64,000 bases of DNA from Streptomyces antnestii (GTDB lineage Bacteria; Actinomycetota; Actinomycetes; Streptomycetales; Streptomycetaceae), in NCBI RefSeq assembly GCF_004005495.1, contig NZ_RZYA01000007.1:62001-126000 (forward strand). Reading direction: 5' to 3'. Of the stretch, positions 32,948 through 40,542 are shown piece after piece (the stretch's first letter is position 1; each line of letters opens with the position of its first letter). Below the pieces are notes generated by a model. That model had not been told where the DNA came from. It was given only the letters and a program-made list of their open reading frames with translations, and searched no databases. The position numbers were made by a program, and so were the translations under genes.

Positions 32948-33154
32948 GTGCGGCCGCCCGCACCACGCCCGCCAAAACGTCCCACAAGGCACCGCGTCGC
33001 ACACGAGACGGCATGGCGCGCGTGGCGGGACCTGGTCCGGGACACGCAGGCCGCGGTCACGCAGTACGCGAAGGAGCAGGGCATCGCCCGGCACGAGGCC
33101 GAGGCGGACGTGAAGGCGAAGGCCCGCGCCGGCGAGGCGCCTTCCGAGCCGTAG
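32948..33154 (+). CDS. small hypothetical protein
   Basis: I do not recognise this ~68-residue frame. Its C-terminal half (AWRAWRDLVRDTQAAVTQYA, KEQGIARHEAEADVKAKARA) looks like genuine coding sequence: amphipathic, helical, Lys/Glu/Ala-rich. The N-terminal Pro/Arg-rich start is doubtful and no ribosome site is visible, so the real start may be further downstream or the 5' end may be lost. Confidence 0.4.
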   Translation: MRPPAPRPPKRPTRHRVAHETAWRAWRDLVRDTQAAVTQYAKEQGIARHEAEADVKAKARAGEAPSEP

Positions 33155-33525
33155 ACGCAAGGCCCGACGCCAAGCTCGACCTGCGCAACTGATGGAGCCC
33201 GCCCGGCTGGAAGAGGCGCTGAAGTTCCGGGCGGGGCTCGCTTTGATCCTCGCGCGAGCGCGCTTGCTACCGCCTGCGCGACCCGGCCATTCGAGCGACC
33301 CCGGAACTGTGGCGAGGGCGCTGGGTGCGCGCGCAGAGCTCCGGCAACAGACACCCCGCCCCCAGTACAGCCGTGTATCCGGTGAAGTTCCTGGACGACG
33401 GGGACAGGCGGCGAGAGGGCTTTCCAACTGCGTAGATAGCAGTGGGTGATTGATCGAGATGCAGAGGGTGACGGGGCCTGTTTCGCTGATGTGGCCCTCT
33501 CTTCCTCATCACCCAAGGAGTGATC
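33155..33525. other. intergenic, promoter side of the DUF6381 gene
   Basis: No coding frame is convincing. The last part contains the AAGGAG site of the next gene. No clear -35/-10 pair or operator was identified. Confidence 0.4.
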
Positions 33526-33714
33526 ATGAGCGCTGCAGGCGAATCCGGTCGTGCCCAGCAGATGCGTGCTCGGGCCGCGGACCTGGAACAGGCCGCGGAA
33601 CGTGCCACTGACCCGCAGGAGCGTCAGCGTCTGAAGGACCAGGCCCGCCAGCTCAAGGAGCAGAGCGAGCACGCAGGAGGCACGGGCAGGCCGGACATCG
33701 ACCCGACGATGTAG
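33526..33714 (+). CDS. small DUF6381-like helical protein
   Basis: A 62-residue protein beginning MSAAGESGRAQQMRARAADL and ending in RPDIDPTM, with EQAAERATDPQERQRLKDQA between. It is highly charged and predicted wholly helical or coiled coil. Short proteins of this composition, often annotated DUF6381 and found near stress genes, are common in Streptomyces; their role is unknown. The ATG at 33526 sits five bases after AAGGAG. It converges with the Ku gene. Confidence 0.75.
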   Translation: MSAAGESGRAQQMRARAADLEQAAERATDPQERQRLKDQARQLKEQSEHAGGTGRPDIDPTM

Positions 33715-33860
33715 CCCCGGTTCTGCGGCACAGACACCGGCCGGTGGCCGGCCTCCGTGGCATTCCTGCACGCGAGAGGCCCCGGCCGGTCACTGCTTCT
33801 CTCCACTCAAGAACAACGCCTCCGCCGCCATCGACCCCGGCAACGGATCCCGCCGGCCAC

Positions 33861-34628
33861 TCAGCCACTCTGGTGCGCGCGTGCGGCTTTCACCGACTCC
33901 TCCAGTGCGGCCATCAGCTCCACCGCCGGCCCGGGCCCGGGCGGCGCGGCCAGCTCGCCGCCGGACACCTTCGCCTCGACCAGCTGCTCAAGTGCGTGAC
34001 GGTACTCGTCTTGCAGCTGATCGACCTCGACACCCGCGAGTTCGCGCATCAGGACCTCAGCGAGCTCCAGCTCCCGGTCGGTGACCGGCGCGGACGGGGC
34101 GAGGTCCCCCGGATCGCGCAGTTCGTCCTGCCACAGCAGCGTCTGGAGGATGAGCACGCCGTGGCGTGGCCGCAGCAGCCCGATCCGTTCCCGGGAGCGG
34201 ACAGCGACCTTGCACACGCCGACCGGCCCGGTGCGGGCGAGCGCCTCGACGAGCAGCGCGTACGGCCGGTCAGCCTGCGGGCCGCCGGGGCCCACGTAGT
34301 ACGGCCTGCTGAACGAGATCGGGTCGATGTCCTGCCCGGGCACGAAACCAAGCACCTCCACGACATGCCTGGTCGCCAGCGGCAGACGCTCCAGGTCCTG
34401 ATCGGTCAACAGCACCAGCCGCCCATCCGGCAGCTCCCAGCCCCGCCCGACCTCCTCGTACGGGATCTCACGGTCCTCGGCCTCACAGAACCGCCGGTGC
34501 TGCACCCTGCCGCTGTCCGCGGCATGGATCTCCCGAAGCCGGACGTGGTGCTCCTCGGTCGCCGAGAACAGCTTCACGGGCAGCACGACCAGCCCGAACT
34601 CGATCACGCCGGACCACAGGGCCCTCAT
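33861..34628 (-). CDS. ku: Ku protein, non-homologous end joining
   Basis: A 255-residue bacterial Ku. It starts MRALWSGVIEFGLVVLPVKL, the invariant Ku opening, then FSATEEHHVRLREIHAADSG, HRRFCEAEDREIPYEEVGRG, the barrel segment ISFSRPYYVGPGGPQADRPY, and the bridge KVAVRSRERIGLLRPRHGVL. Ku forms a homodimeric ring on DNA ends and recruits LigD. Length is slightly short because the C-terminal extension is brief. No ligD is in the window, so this may be one of the several Ku paralogues usual in Streptomyces. The ATG at 34626-34628 has GGAGG almost touching it, so an ATG five codons upstream is possible. Confidence 0.95.
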   Translation of the reverse strand: MRALWSGVIEFGLVVLPVKLFSATEEHHVRLREIHAADSGRVQHRRFCEAEDREIPYEEVGRGWELPDGRLVLLTDQDLERLPLATRHVVEVLGFVPGQDIDPISFSRPYYVGPGGPQADRPYALLVEALARTGPVGVCKVAVRSRERIGLLRPRHGVLILQTLLWQDELRDPGDLAPSAPVTDRELELAEVLMRELAGVEVDQLQDEYRHALEQLVEAKVSGGELAAPPGPGPAVELMAALEESVKAARAHQSG

Positions 34629-34805
34629 GCCTCCAGCGTCCATCGCCACCGCTCGGGGTGTACCTCGGCCACGTGGCGTGTACCGGTCGCGGCGGAGGTG
34701 GACGACGGTACGACCCGGCACCCCACAGTGTCGCTGCGACGGCTGCATCCCGACCTGCTGTAACGCGGCTCCAGCGACCACCCGATGGATACATGTTCCG
34801 GTGTG

Positions 34806-34975
34806 CCCAGACTTCAGTGGCCGAGCATCGTGGATCGTGCTGCCGCCATCGTCACCAGCTACGACCGGGTCGGCGGCTGCACCCTCCGACAGGCGTATTA
34901 CGGACTCGTCTCGGAGGGCCTGATCCCGCACACCGCGCCGACGTACCGGCGTCTGTCCCGCGGCCGGTCTGTTTC
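34806..34975 (+). pseudogene. N-terminal fragment of an unknown conserved protein
   Basis: The frame reads VDRAAAIVTSYDRVGGCTLR, QAYYGLVSEGLIPHTAPTYR, RLS and then loses sense. Conserved actinobacterial and phage-associated proteins of unknown function start with A(A/E)IVxSYDxxVTLRQLxYRLVxExLIPNTxxxYKxLS. The rest of that protein is missing and no start is evident. A broken gene end next to Ku and the methyltransferase. Confidence 0.55.
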
Positions 34976-35085
34976 GACGACATCCAGTGCGACTACGCCC
35001 GGCTGTTCCTCGCCCCTTGGACGCCGTTTTGCCGGAGCGGCAACAGGAGTGGCGTGACCGGACCACGATGGGTGACGTTGGGCCC

Positions 35086-35766
35086 ATGACCGACAACATC
35101 ACAGCGGGATCGCCCGCGTCTGACACTTCCTTGCCTGGCGACGGATACGTCGGAGACCCCGCGGTGCGGGCGGAGTGGGACAACCGATACGCCGACCGAC
35201 GACAGCTGTGGAGCGGCCAGCCCAACGGTGCGCTCGTGGCCGAGGTCGCCGGGCTCACGCCCGGCCGGGTGCTCGACGTCGGCTGCGGCGAGGGCGCGGA
35301 CGCCGTCTGGCTCGCGCGCGGCGGCTGGGACGTGACCGCGCTTGAGGTCTCGGGAGTGGCGCTGGAGCGGGCGGCCGGGCACGCGCGGGACGCAGGCGTC
35401 GCCGTTCGCTGGGTACACGCCGCGCTGACGGAAGCGGCGCTCCCGCCGGCCTCCTTCGACCTGGTCTCCGCGCAGTATCCAGCCCTGCTGCGCACCCCCG
35501 ACGCCGCAGCCGAGCGAGCGCTGCTCGCGGCCGTCGCGCCCGGCGGCGTGCTGCTGCTCGTACACCACGCGGGGATGGACACCCAGCAGGCGCACGACAG
35601 CGGCTTCGACCCGGCTGACTACGTGTGGCCCTCGATGGTTGCCGCCCTGCTCACCGACGACTGGAAGGTGGAAGTGAACGAGCAGCGACCACGCGTGGCA
35701 CCCGACGGCGGCGCCGGCGCGCACCATACCGACGACCTGGTGCTGCGTGCGCGACGGCTGCGCTGA
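35086..35766 (+). CDS. class I SAM-dependent methyltransferase
   Basis: A 226-residue methyltransferase. After YVGDPAVRAEWDNRYADRRQ and LWSGQPNGALVAEVAGL comes the SAM-binding motif I, GRVLDVGCGEGADAVWLA, then WDVTALEVSGVALERA (motif II), VRWVHAALTEAALPPASFDL and LLAAVAPGGVLLLVHHAG. The (Y/L)WSGxPN start followed by a DVGCGEG domain is typical of Streptomyces proteins related to TehB-like and thiopurine-type methyltransferases. The acceptor is unknown. Start ATG 35086 has no strong ribosome site. The open frame upstream is part of decayed sequence. Confidence 0.88.
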   Translation: MTDNITAGSPASDTSLPGDGYVGDPAVRAEWDNRYADRRQLWSGQPNGALVAEVAGLTPGRVLDVGCGEGADAVWLARGGWDVTALEVSGVALERAAGHARDAGVAVRWVHAALTEAALPPASFDLVSAQYPALLRTPDAAAERALLAAVAPGGVLLLVHHAGMDTQQAHDSGFDPADYVWPSMVAALLTDDWKVEVNEQRPRVAPDGGAGAHHTDDLVLRARRLR

Positions 35767-35776
35767 GCCCCTCCGC

Positions 35777-35986
35777 TCACAGCAGGCCCGGCATCTGGGC
35801 AGACTGGATGACCGAGCCACCGAGAACGGGCTGCGGCCTCTCCACTGTCACGGCGATCGCCGCGAGGTACGCGGCTTCGACCGGCCCATGGTCACTGACC
35901 GCCTCCTCGGCACCGGTGTAGTGGCCGTGCTCGTTACGGTCGGCGGGGTCGTACTTGGTGATCCGGTGAACTAAGGACGGCGGCAC
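35777..35986 (-). CDS. short hypothetical protein, C-terminus probably replaced
   Basis: The GTG at 35984-35986 is well placed behind GGGAG. The N-terminal ~45 residues (SLVHRITKYDPADRNEHGHY, then TGAEEAVSDHGPVEAAYLAA) resemble a conserved actinobacterial family opening with YRITKYDPxxRDExGxYTG, usually ~170 residues. After AAIA the frame gives TVERPQPVLGGSVIQSAQMP and a stop, with no family resemblance. It is therefore probably a gene broken by recombination or frameshift. Confidence 0.45.
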   Translation of the reverse strand: MPPSLVHRITKYDPADRNEHGHYTGAEEAVSDHGPVEAAYLAAIAVTVERPQPVLGGSVIQSAQMPGLL

Positions 35987-36048
35987 GTTGCTCCCTGCGC
36001 GGTCAGAAGGGGCGCCAGCATTGGAAATGGCCTTTCCAGTGCTGGGTA

Positions 36049-36438
36049 TCAGCTGCTGAGGTCGAACACACCCCAGGTGGTGAACGGCTCGGCCTGGACG
36101 TAGATCCTGCTTCCTCGGCCGACAACCCGCCGACGGCCGGGGGCAGAGCCATCGGGCAGGGTGAGCAGGCCGACGTCCTTTGACTCGACGGATGTTTCGA
36201 TGATCTCTCCGTGGGCGAGTCGGTCCCGCTCCTCGCCGTAGCCGCCGTAGAAGGCAACCCGCTCACCGTGGACGGCCACCGCATGGGAGCCCCGTACACG
36301 GTTCGCCCACACCCTCACGGGCCGATCGGGGCGGTCGGGGCGTATCTCGACGAGCGGGAAGTCCGTGTATGGGCACGCCCAGGCGGCGGTGCCCGACACG
36401 TTCAGGGCGTAGCAGTCGAAGAGACCGGGGATGCGGGC
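36049..36438 (-). pseudogene. C-terminal fragment of an unrecognised conserved protein
   Basis: The frame reads ARIPGLFDCYALNVSGTAAW, ACPYTDFPLVEIRPDRPDRP and later GSRIYVQAEPFTTWGVFDLS before the stop. Upstream it is closed by TAG near 36497, with no start, so the N-terminal part has been lost. The repeated beta-strand pattern suggests the last blades of a propeller-like protein. No specific family is assigned. Confidence 0.5.
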
Positions 36439-36580
36439 GTCGTCTGACGTCCAAGCGAGTCGGCCCGTGGCGCTCCAGCAGCGGATTGGCTACAGCACGA
36501 TGGAACGCTGTCGCGCGTTGGACAAACCTGGTGGGGACCACCACTTCTTCCACAAGAACAACTGACGGACAAGGACCACA

Positions 36581-37021
36581 GTGAGCAAAGGCGACATCAC
36601 GGATCGCTTCCGGCAAGCCGGACTGGGCGTCGGGGAGTTCGTGGACGACGGGACGAGTCCGACGGTCACCGAGGCGTTCCTGATGACGGCGAACATCGAC
36701 ACTGTGCCGTCGGCCCGGGTGCCGAAGCGTGACGAGGATGCCCTGCGCCGGGCTCAGGACCTGTGGCTGTCGGTAGCCGGGCAGCGGGGCGTCGTCACAC
36801 CCGACGGCGCCTTCCTCACGGCCGCCGGTCTGAACGAAGGCTGGCTCCGCGTCACGCTCACGCCCGACACCGACCTCTCCCGACTCACGGATCCCTCCGG
36901 CGGCATCGAGTTCCTCACCCGCTCACCGGACGGTTCCCGGCTCTGCGCGATCTCCACCGAGGGCGGCGAGCACTGGGTCATCGACGAGGCGTACCCGCCG
37001 GCGGACGACGAGGACGACTGA
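36581..37021 (+). CDS. hypothetical protein
   Basis: I do not recognise this 146-residue acidic protein. It starts SKGDITDRFRQAGLGVGEFV and includes RRAQDLWLSVAGQRGVVTPD, GGIEFLTRSPDGSRLCAIST and a tail AYPPADDEDD. It is soluble with no signal peptide or membrane helix. The GTG at 36581 follows AAGGA. The composition is like real Streptomyces genes, and it looks intact although surrounded by fragments. Confidence 0.65.
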   Translation: MSKGDITDRFRQAGLGVGEFVDDGTSPTVTEAFLMTANIDTVPSARVPKRDEDALRRAQDLWLSVAGQRGVVTPDGAFLTAAGLNEGWLRVTLTPDTDLSRLTDPSGGIEFLTRSPDGSRLCAISTEGGEHWVIDEAYPPADDEDD

Positions 37022-37604
37022 CGCAACCCCTCACCATGACCCGACGCACGACGGCACCAATGACACCAACGGCACGGGACCTGGAAGTACGAGACCGGGC
37101 GCTACGACCCGCCGGGCCATGCGCCCAGAGCGCGCGGAGGGAAGGAAGCTGCGCATGGCACTGATGGTCGTCATGAGACTCGCGTAGAAGCCGGAGCGGT
37201 CTGCGATGTCGCCGACGAGGCGGTGGACGGAATCGCTCAGTGCGGCGTTGAGGCGTAAGCCTCGGAGCGAAGGAGTGTTCAGGGAAGGGAGGCGATCCGG
37301 AGCAGGCGCGGCCCAACTCGCTCTCACACCGGGCGATCCCATCCTTTTCCGCAGGTCAGAACTGGATGAAGCTGTGGACTACCCGCAGACGAAGAACCTC
37401 CTGACAGCTTTGGCAGTAGCCACGCTCGGGAGAGCGGTCGGCGCTTACTGGACGTGCCTCTAGCATCCGAAACGAGTCGGCACTATACGAGGAAGCTCAA
37501 CCGCACCTGACGGTTGGCATTATCCCTGTTCGTGTCCGCGAAACTCCGTTAAGACAACCCAGGCCATCCGGCTCTGGCGATGTACCGAGGCGGCAGCGTC
37601 CGGC
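37022..37604. other. decayed intergenic stretch
   Basis: A leftward frame around 37150-37260 (LNAALSDSVHRLVGDIADRS) reads like protein but has no start, stop context or known family. The only clear landmark is a 41-bp copy of yjbQ sequence at 37497-37537. No intact gene is supported. Confidence 0.4.
37497..37537 (-). repeat. 41-bp perfect copy of a yjbQ 3' segment
   Basis: These 41 bp are identical to 60853-60893, which code for the C-terminal NRDNANRQVRLT of YjbQ. Similarity extends about seven bases further with one change. No other part of yjbQ is present here. Confidence 0.9.
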
Positions 37605-38047
37605 ATGCGCACCCTGGTCCTGCGCCACCTGTCCGCCTTCGGTCCCGCGCTCCCCTCGAACGTGGCCCGGTTCGCCCTCGTACAGAAGGGGAGGGTGCAG
37701 GCAGCACTGAAGGAACTGACGGACGAGGTACGTCAGTTGAAGCCCTCGGAGGGCGGAGCCGAACCCCTCTACGACGTACTGGACGGAACGACCCCGGCCG
37801 AGGACGTCGCCGCGCCGCCCCGCCTCCTGCCCATGTGGGACAGCACGCTCCTCGCGTACGTGGACCGAGGCCGCGTCATCCCGCCCGCGTACCGCAAGCA
37901 CGTGACCCGGGTGAACGGGGACGTGCTGCCGACCGTGCTCGTCGACGGGTACGTGGCGGGAGTCTGGCGCGTCGCAAGCGACGGCGCGGGCATCGAGATC
38001 GGCGCGTTCCACGAGCTGCCCGGCCCCGCGGGGGAAGCCCTGGAGGC
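37605..38047 (+). pseudogene. fragment of a winged-helix/AlkZ-like (HTH_42) protein, copy 2
   Basis: The frame reads TLVLRHLSAFGPALPSNVAR, FALVQKGRVQAALKELTDEV, EPLYDVLDGTTPAEDVAAPP, RLLPMWDSTLLAYVDRGRVI and GIEIGAFHELPGPAGEALEA. It is nearly the same as copy 1 at 21391-21901 but retains the ~17-residue piece missing there. The frame ends abruptly at ~38048, where sequence of an oppositely oriented MFS gene begins. The N-terminal half of the family is again absent. Confidence 0.78.
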
Positions 38048-38578
38048 CGCGTGCCACGACCACTTGACGATCACCCAGGTCAGGATCGGCGCCATCACCA
38101 CGGGGCCGAGGGAGGCCCCCGCTGAGACGATTCCCGCAGGAAGCGCCCGCTTCTCCGCCGGGAACCGGGACTGGACGGCCTGGTTGGCGAGCGCGAAGGC
38201 CGGCCCCTCGGCGAACCCGAGGACGAGTCGGCAGAGCATGAGCACGGTGAAGCTGACGGTCCCGACCAGCGGCAGCATGGTGGCGACCCACACGACCATG
38301 AGGCCGCCCAGGAGCCAGCGCAGTCCGATCTTCCCGGAGAGCGCGCCCAGGAGAATCGCTCCGGCGAAGAACAACCAGAAGAAAGCACTCTGGATGACAC
38401 CGAATTGCTGTGCCGAAATACCCAGGTCCTTCAAGATGTCCTGTGCGGAAAAGCCGATCACGGCCTTGTCGGCGTAATTGAGGAGCATGAACAGCGCCAG
38501 CAGTACGGTGACGCTCCATGCGCCCGTCCTCGTTGCTGTGGCGGGGGCCGGTTCCGCCTTCTGCATCGTTCGAGTCAT
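38048..38578 (-). pseudogene. MFS transporter, N-terminal half only
   Basis: From ATG 38576-38578 (GAGGAA upstream) the frame encodes the first six helices of a major facilitator: WSVTVLLALFMLLNYADKAV, GVIQSAFFWLFFAGAILLGA, GLRWLLGGLMVVWVATMLPL and LMLCRLVLGFAEGPAFALAN. It resembles the anion:cation symporter branch. The coding match stops at VKWSWHA; the frame then reads the complement of the AlkZ-like fragment. The second half of the transporter is lost, so it should not function. Confidence 0.82.
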
Positions 38579-38934
38579 GAAAATTCCTCGCAGTGAGGGG
38601 CATGAGGGGCGAGGCGCCGGATGCGATGGACCGACGCGGTCGGGGCAGGGTCAGATGTCTGCTCGCCGGACAAACTGCGAAGACCAGGTTGCGATCTCGC
38701 GCACTCTTATTCAAGTCACGTCGACTGATCGCGTCCAAGACCGATATTCACCCGGACTGACTGTGGTTGCCTATAGATCGCACAACACGTGTGGTCCGCT
38801 AAATCACCAGCCACACAGGTGAGTTCGCGACGCCGACCGACACCTACACCTACACCGCAGGTACTCGTACATCGCTTGCGCGGGGGCGCGGGATGACCGC
38901 CGCTGCGGATCGCGAGCGGGCGCGCTTGAAGACG
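38579..38934. other. promoter side of the MFS fragment, otherwise empty
   Basis: No gene-like frame was found. The stretch next to 38579 holds the ribosome site of the truncated MFS gene. The rest shows no clear operator or hairpin. Confidence 0.4.
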
Positions 38935-39090
38935 TGTCGAGGTAGTCGACTGCGATCAGGTGCCGGATGGTGGGCAGCCTGTCCACCATCTCAGCGATCT
39001 CCGGACGTCGGTCGAACTCCTTGCCTCCGTAGCAGTGACCGTCGGCAGCGACGAGAACCGTAGGCTGCGCAGGTACCCGGCAACGCGGTC
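38935..39090 (-). pseudogene. acetoacetyl-CoA synthetase internal fragment
   Basis: One leftward frame gives QPTVLVAADGHCYGGKEFDR, RPEIAEMVDRLPTIRHLIAV and DYLDTS. Acetoacetate-CoA ligases contain (P)KVL(L/V)AADGYxYxGKxFDRxxxIAEIxxxLPT(V/L) in the same order. About 50 residues of the usual ~650 remain, with no start or stop of their own. It is bordered on the right by another fragment, an XRE regulator. Confidence 0.6.
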
Positions 39091-39147
39091 ACCGGGTCGT
39101 CGTACACCCATTTCGCGAAGGGACGACTTCACCCCCCGCACGACGAC

Positions 39148-39465
39148 GGAATCGGCCAGCACCTGCGTCGTGAGCGGCCGGAACGGGGCTTCACGCCGGA
39201 GACGCTCGCGGGGAAGACGGGCTTGTCCCGCAGCTACCTCAGTAACGTCGAGCGCGACGTGAACAGCCCGACGATCAACACGCTGCGCACGATCGTCGAC
39301 GCCCTCGGCACGACGCTCAGTCAGCTGCACAATCCCATGGGACGGCTCGAGATGATGCTGCTGGAGGTGACCCCCGGGGTGTCCTCCGGCGAGAGTCCGC
39401 ACAGCCATGCGGGAGAAGAAGTCGGTCTCCTCCTGAGTGGAGAGCTGGACCACTGGGTCCCCGCC
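39148..39465 (+). pseudogene. XRE regulator with cupin domain, truncated
   Basis: The frame reads GQHLRRERPERGFTPETLAG, KTGLSRSYLSNVERDVNSPT and INTLRTIVDALGTTLSQL, a classic XRE helix-turn-helix. It then jumps to GRLEMMLLEVTPGVSSGESP and HSHAGEEVGLLLSGELDHWV, the cupin sensor domain. The ~40-residue linker usual between the two is missing, and after DHWV the family resemblance ends. The start is also unclear. It was probably a ~190-residue repressor of amino acid or polyamine genes, now broken. Confidence 0.65.
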
Positions 39466-39538
39466 GGGCTTCTGACGACCAGCCGGGAACAGCTCGCAGG
39501 CCCCACGCCGGCGACCTACGTCTCCCCGGAAGGATCAT

Positions 39539-40315
39539 TCAGCCGCGGCGACGTGAAAGTGCCGTCGAGGCTGCGGAGTTGTGCACCGTGAACGAAACCG
39601 TGCCCGGCAGGTAGCGGTCGTCCGACCACTCCAGCGGCGTGCCCGCCGGGTCCGTCGCACGCCGTCGCTCCCTCATGAGAGGCGAGCCCGGGTCGCAGCC
39701 GAGCAGGCGGGCGTCCTCGTCGTCGGCATAGACGAGGTCGACGGTGTGCTCGGCGTCGGCGAACACCACCCCCTGGTCCGCCAGGGGCTCGGTGTGTGAG
39801 ATGGCATCGGGGTCGAGGCCGGCGATCACGGCGCCGATGTGCTCGGGGTAGATGGTCCGCTCGATCATGATCGGGACACGCGACAGCGTTCGCAGTCGCA
39901 GCACCCGGTGGATCTGCGTGCCGGGCTCCAGGCCGAGCTGCTCGGCCTCCAAGGGGTTGGCGGGACCGCTGCTGATGTCTATCGTGCGCCCGCCCGGTAC
40001 TTCTCCGAGCGCGCGTGCCCAGCGGGTGAAACTCAGCAGTTCGAAGAAGCTCTGGGTACGTGCGGTGCCGAGCACGACGCGCCGCGTGCCACGACGGGAC
40101 GTGACCAGGCCGTTGGCGCGCAGCACCGCCAGCGCCTGACGGACGGTGCCACGCGAGACGCCGTGCTGCTGGGCGAGCTCTTCCTCGCTGGGCAGCCGGC
40201 CGCCGGCTCCATAGGCCCCGGAAGCGATGGCCTCGCGCAGTTCGGTCGCCAGCCGCCGGTATCGGGCCCCGGCCGCCCTGCCGCCCGCGCCGCCCGCAGC
40301 CCCCGCGCCTGCCAT
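39539..40315 (-). CDS. GntR family regulator, HutC/UTRA type
   Basis: A 258-residue regulator. The winged helix is RYRRLATELREAIASGAYGA, then LPSEEELAQQHGVSRGTVRQ and ALAVLRANGLVTSRRGTRRV. The UTRA sensor domain includes FELLSFTRWARALGEVPGGR, EPGTQIHRVLRLRTLSRVPI and the C-terminal DDRYLPGTVSFTVHNSA. The ATG at 40313-40315 follows AAGGAG. It is divergent from an ABC importer/phosphatase operon with a HutC-like palindrome (40506-40521) in the shared region. It is thus probably the local repressor responding to the imported phosphoester or phosphonate. Confidence 0.93.
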   Translation of the reverse strand: MAGAGAAGGAGGRAAGARYRRLATELREAIASGAYGAGGRLPSEEELAQQHGVSRGTVRQALAVLRANGLVTSRRGTRRVVLGTARTQSFFELLSFTRWARALGEVPGGRTIDISSGPANPLEAEQLGLEPGTQIHRVLRLRTLSRVPIMIERTIYPEHIGAVIAGLDPDAISHTEPLADQGVVFADAEHTVDLVYADDEDARLLGCDPGSPLMRERRRATDPAGTPLEWSDDRYLPGTVSFTVHNSAASTALSRRRG

Positions 40316-40505
40316 GTCGCTCTCCTTCTCCCTGAGCCGCCCGTCGCCGCTCTGACGTGACCCTATCCGCTCGCCACCCCTGGCTGACCGGCCCGGTGGC
40401 CGACGTCCGCCGACGCACACCCTCTTCCTGCGAAGGCCGTCGACACGTGCACCGGAGTTCACCTTCCGGTCACCGCTCTCCGAGGTAATGCATCACGTTG
40501 CTTCA

Positions 40506-40521
40506 AGTTGTACAGCCAACT
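40506..40521. promoter_or_regulatory. HutC-type operator candidate
   Basis: AGTTGTACAGCCAACT has 5-bp inverted arms (AGTTG/CAACT) around six bases. The form resembles HutC/PhnF-type sites with a TTGTAtAgACAA-like core. It lies about 20 bp before the start of the solute-binding protein gene, in the region shared with the divergent GntR gene. Confidence 0.6.
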
Positions 40522-40542
40522 TTGATCCCTCAGGAGAACCCT

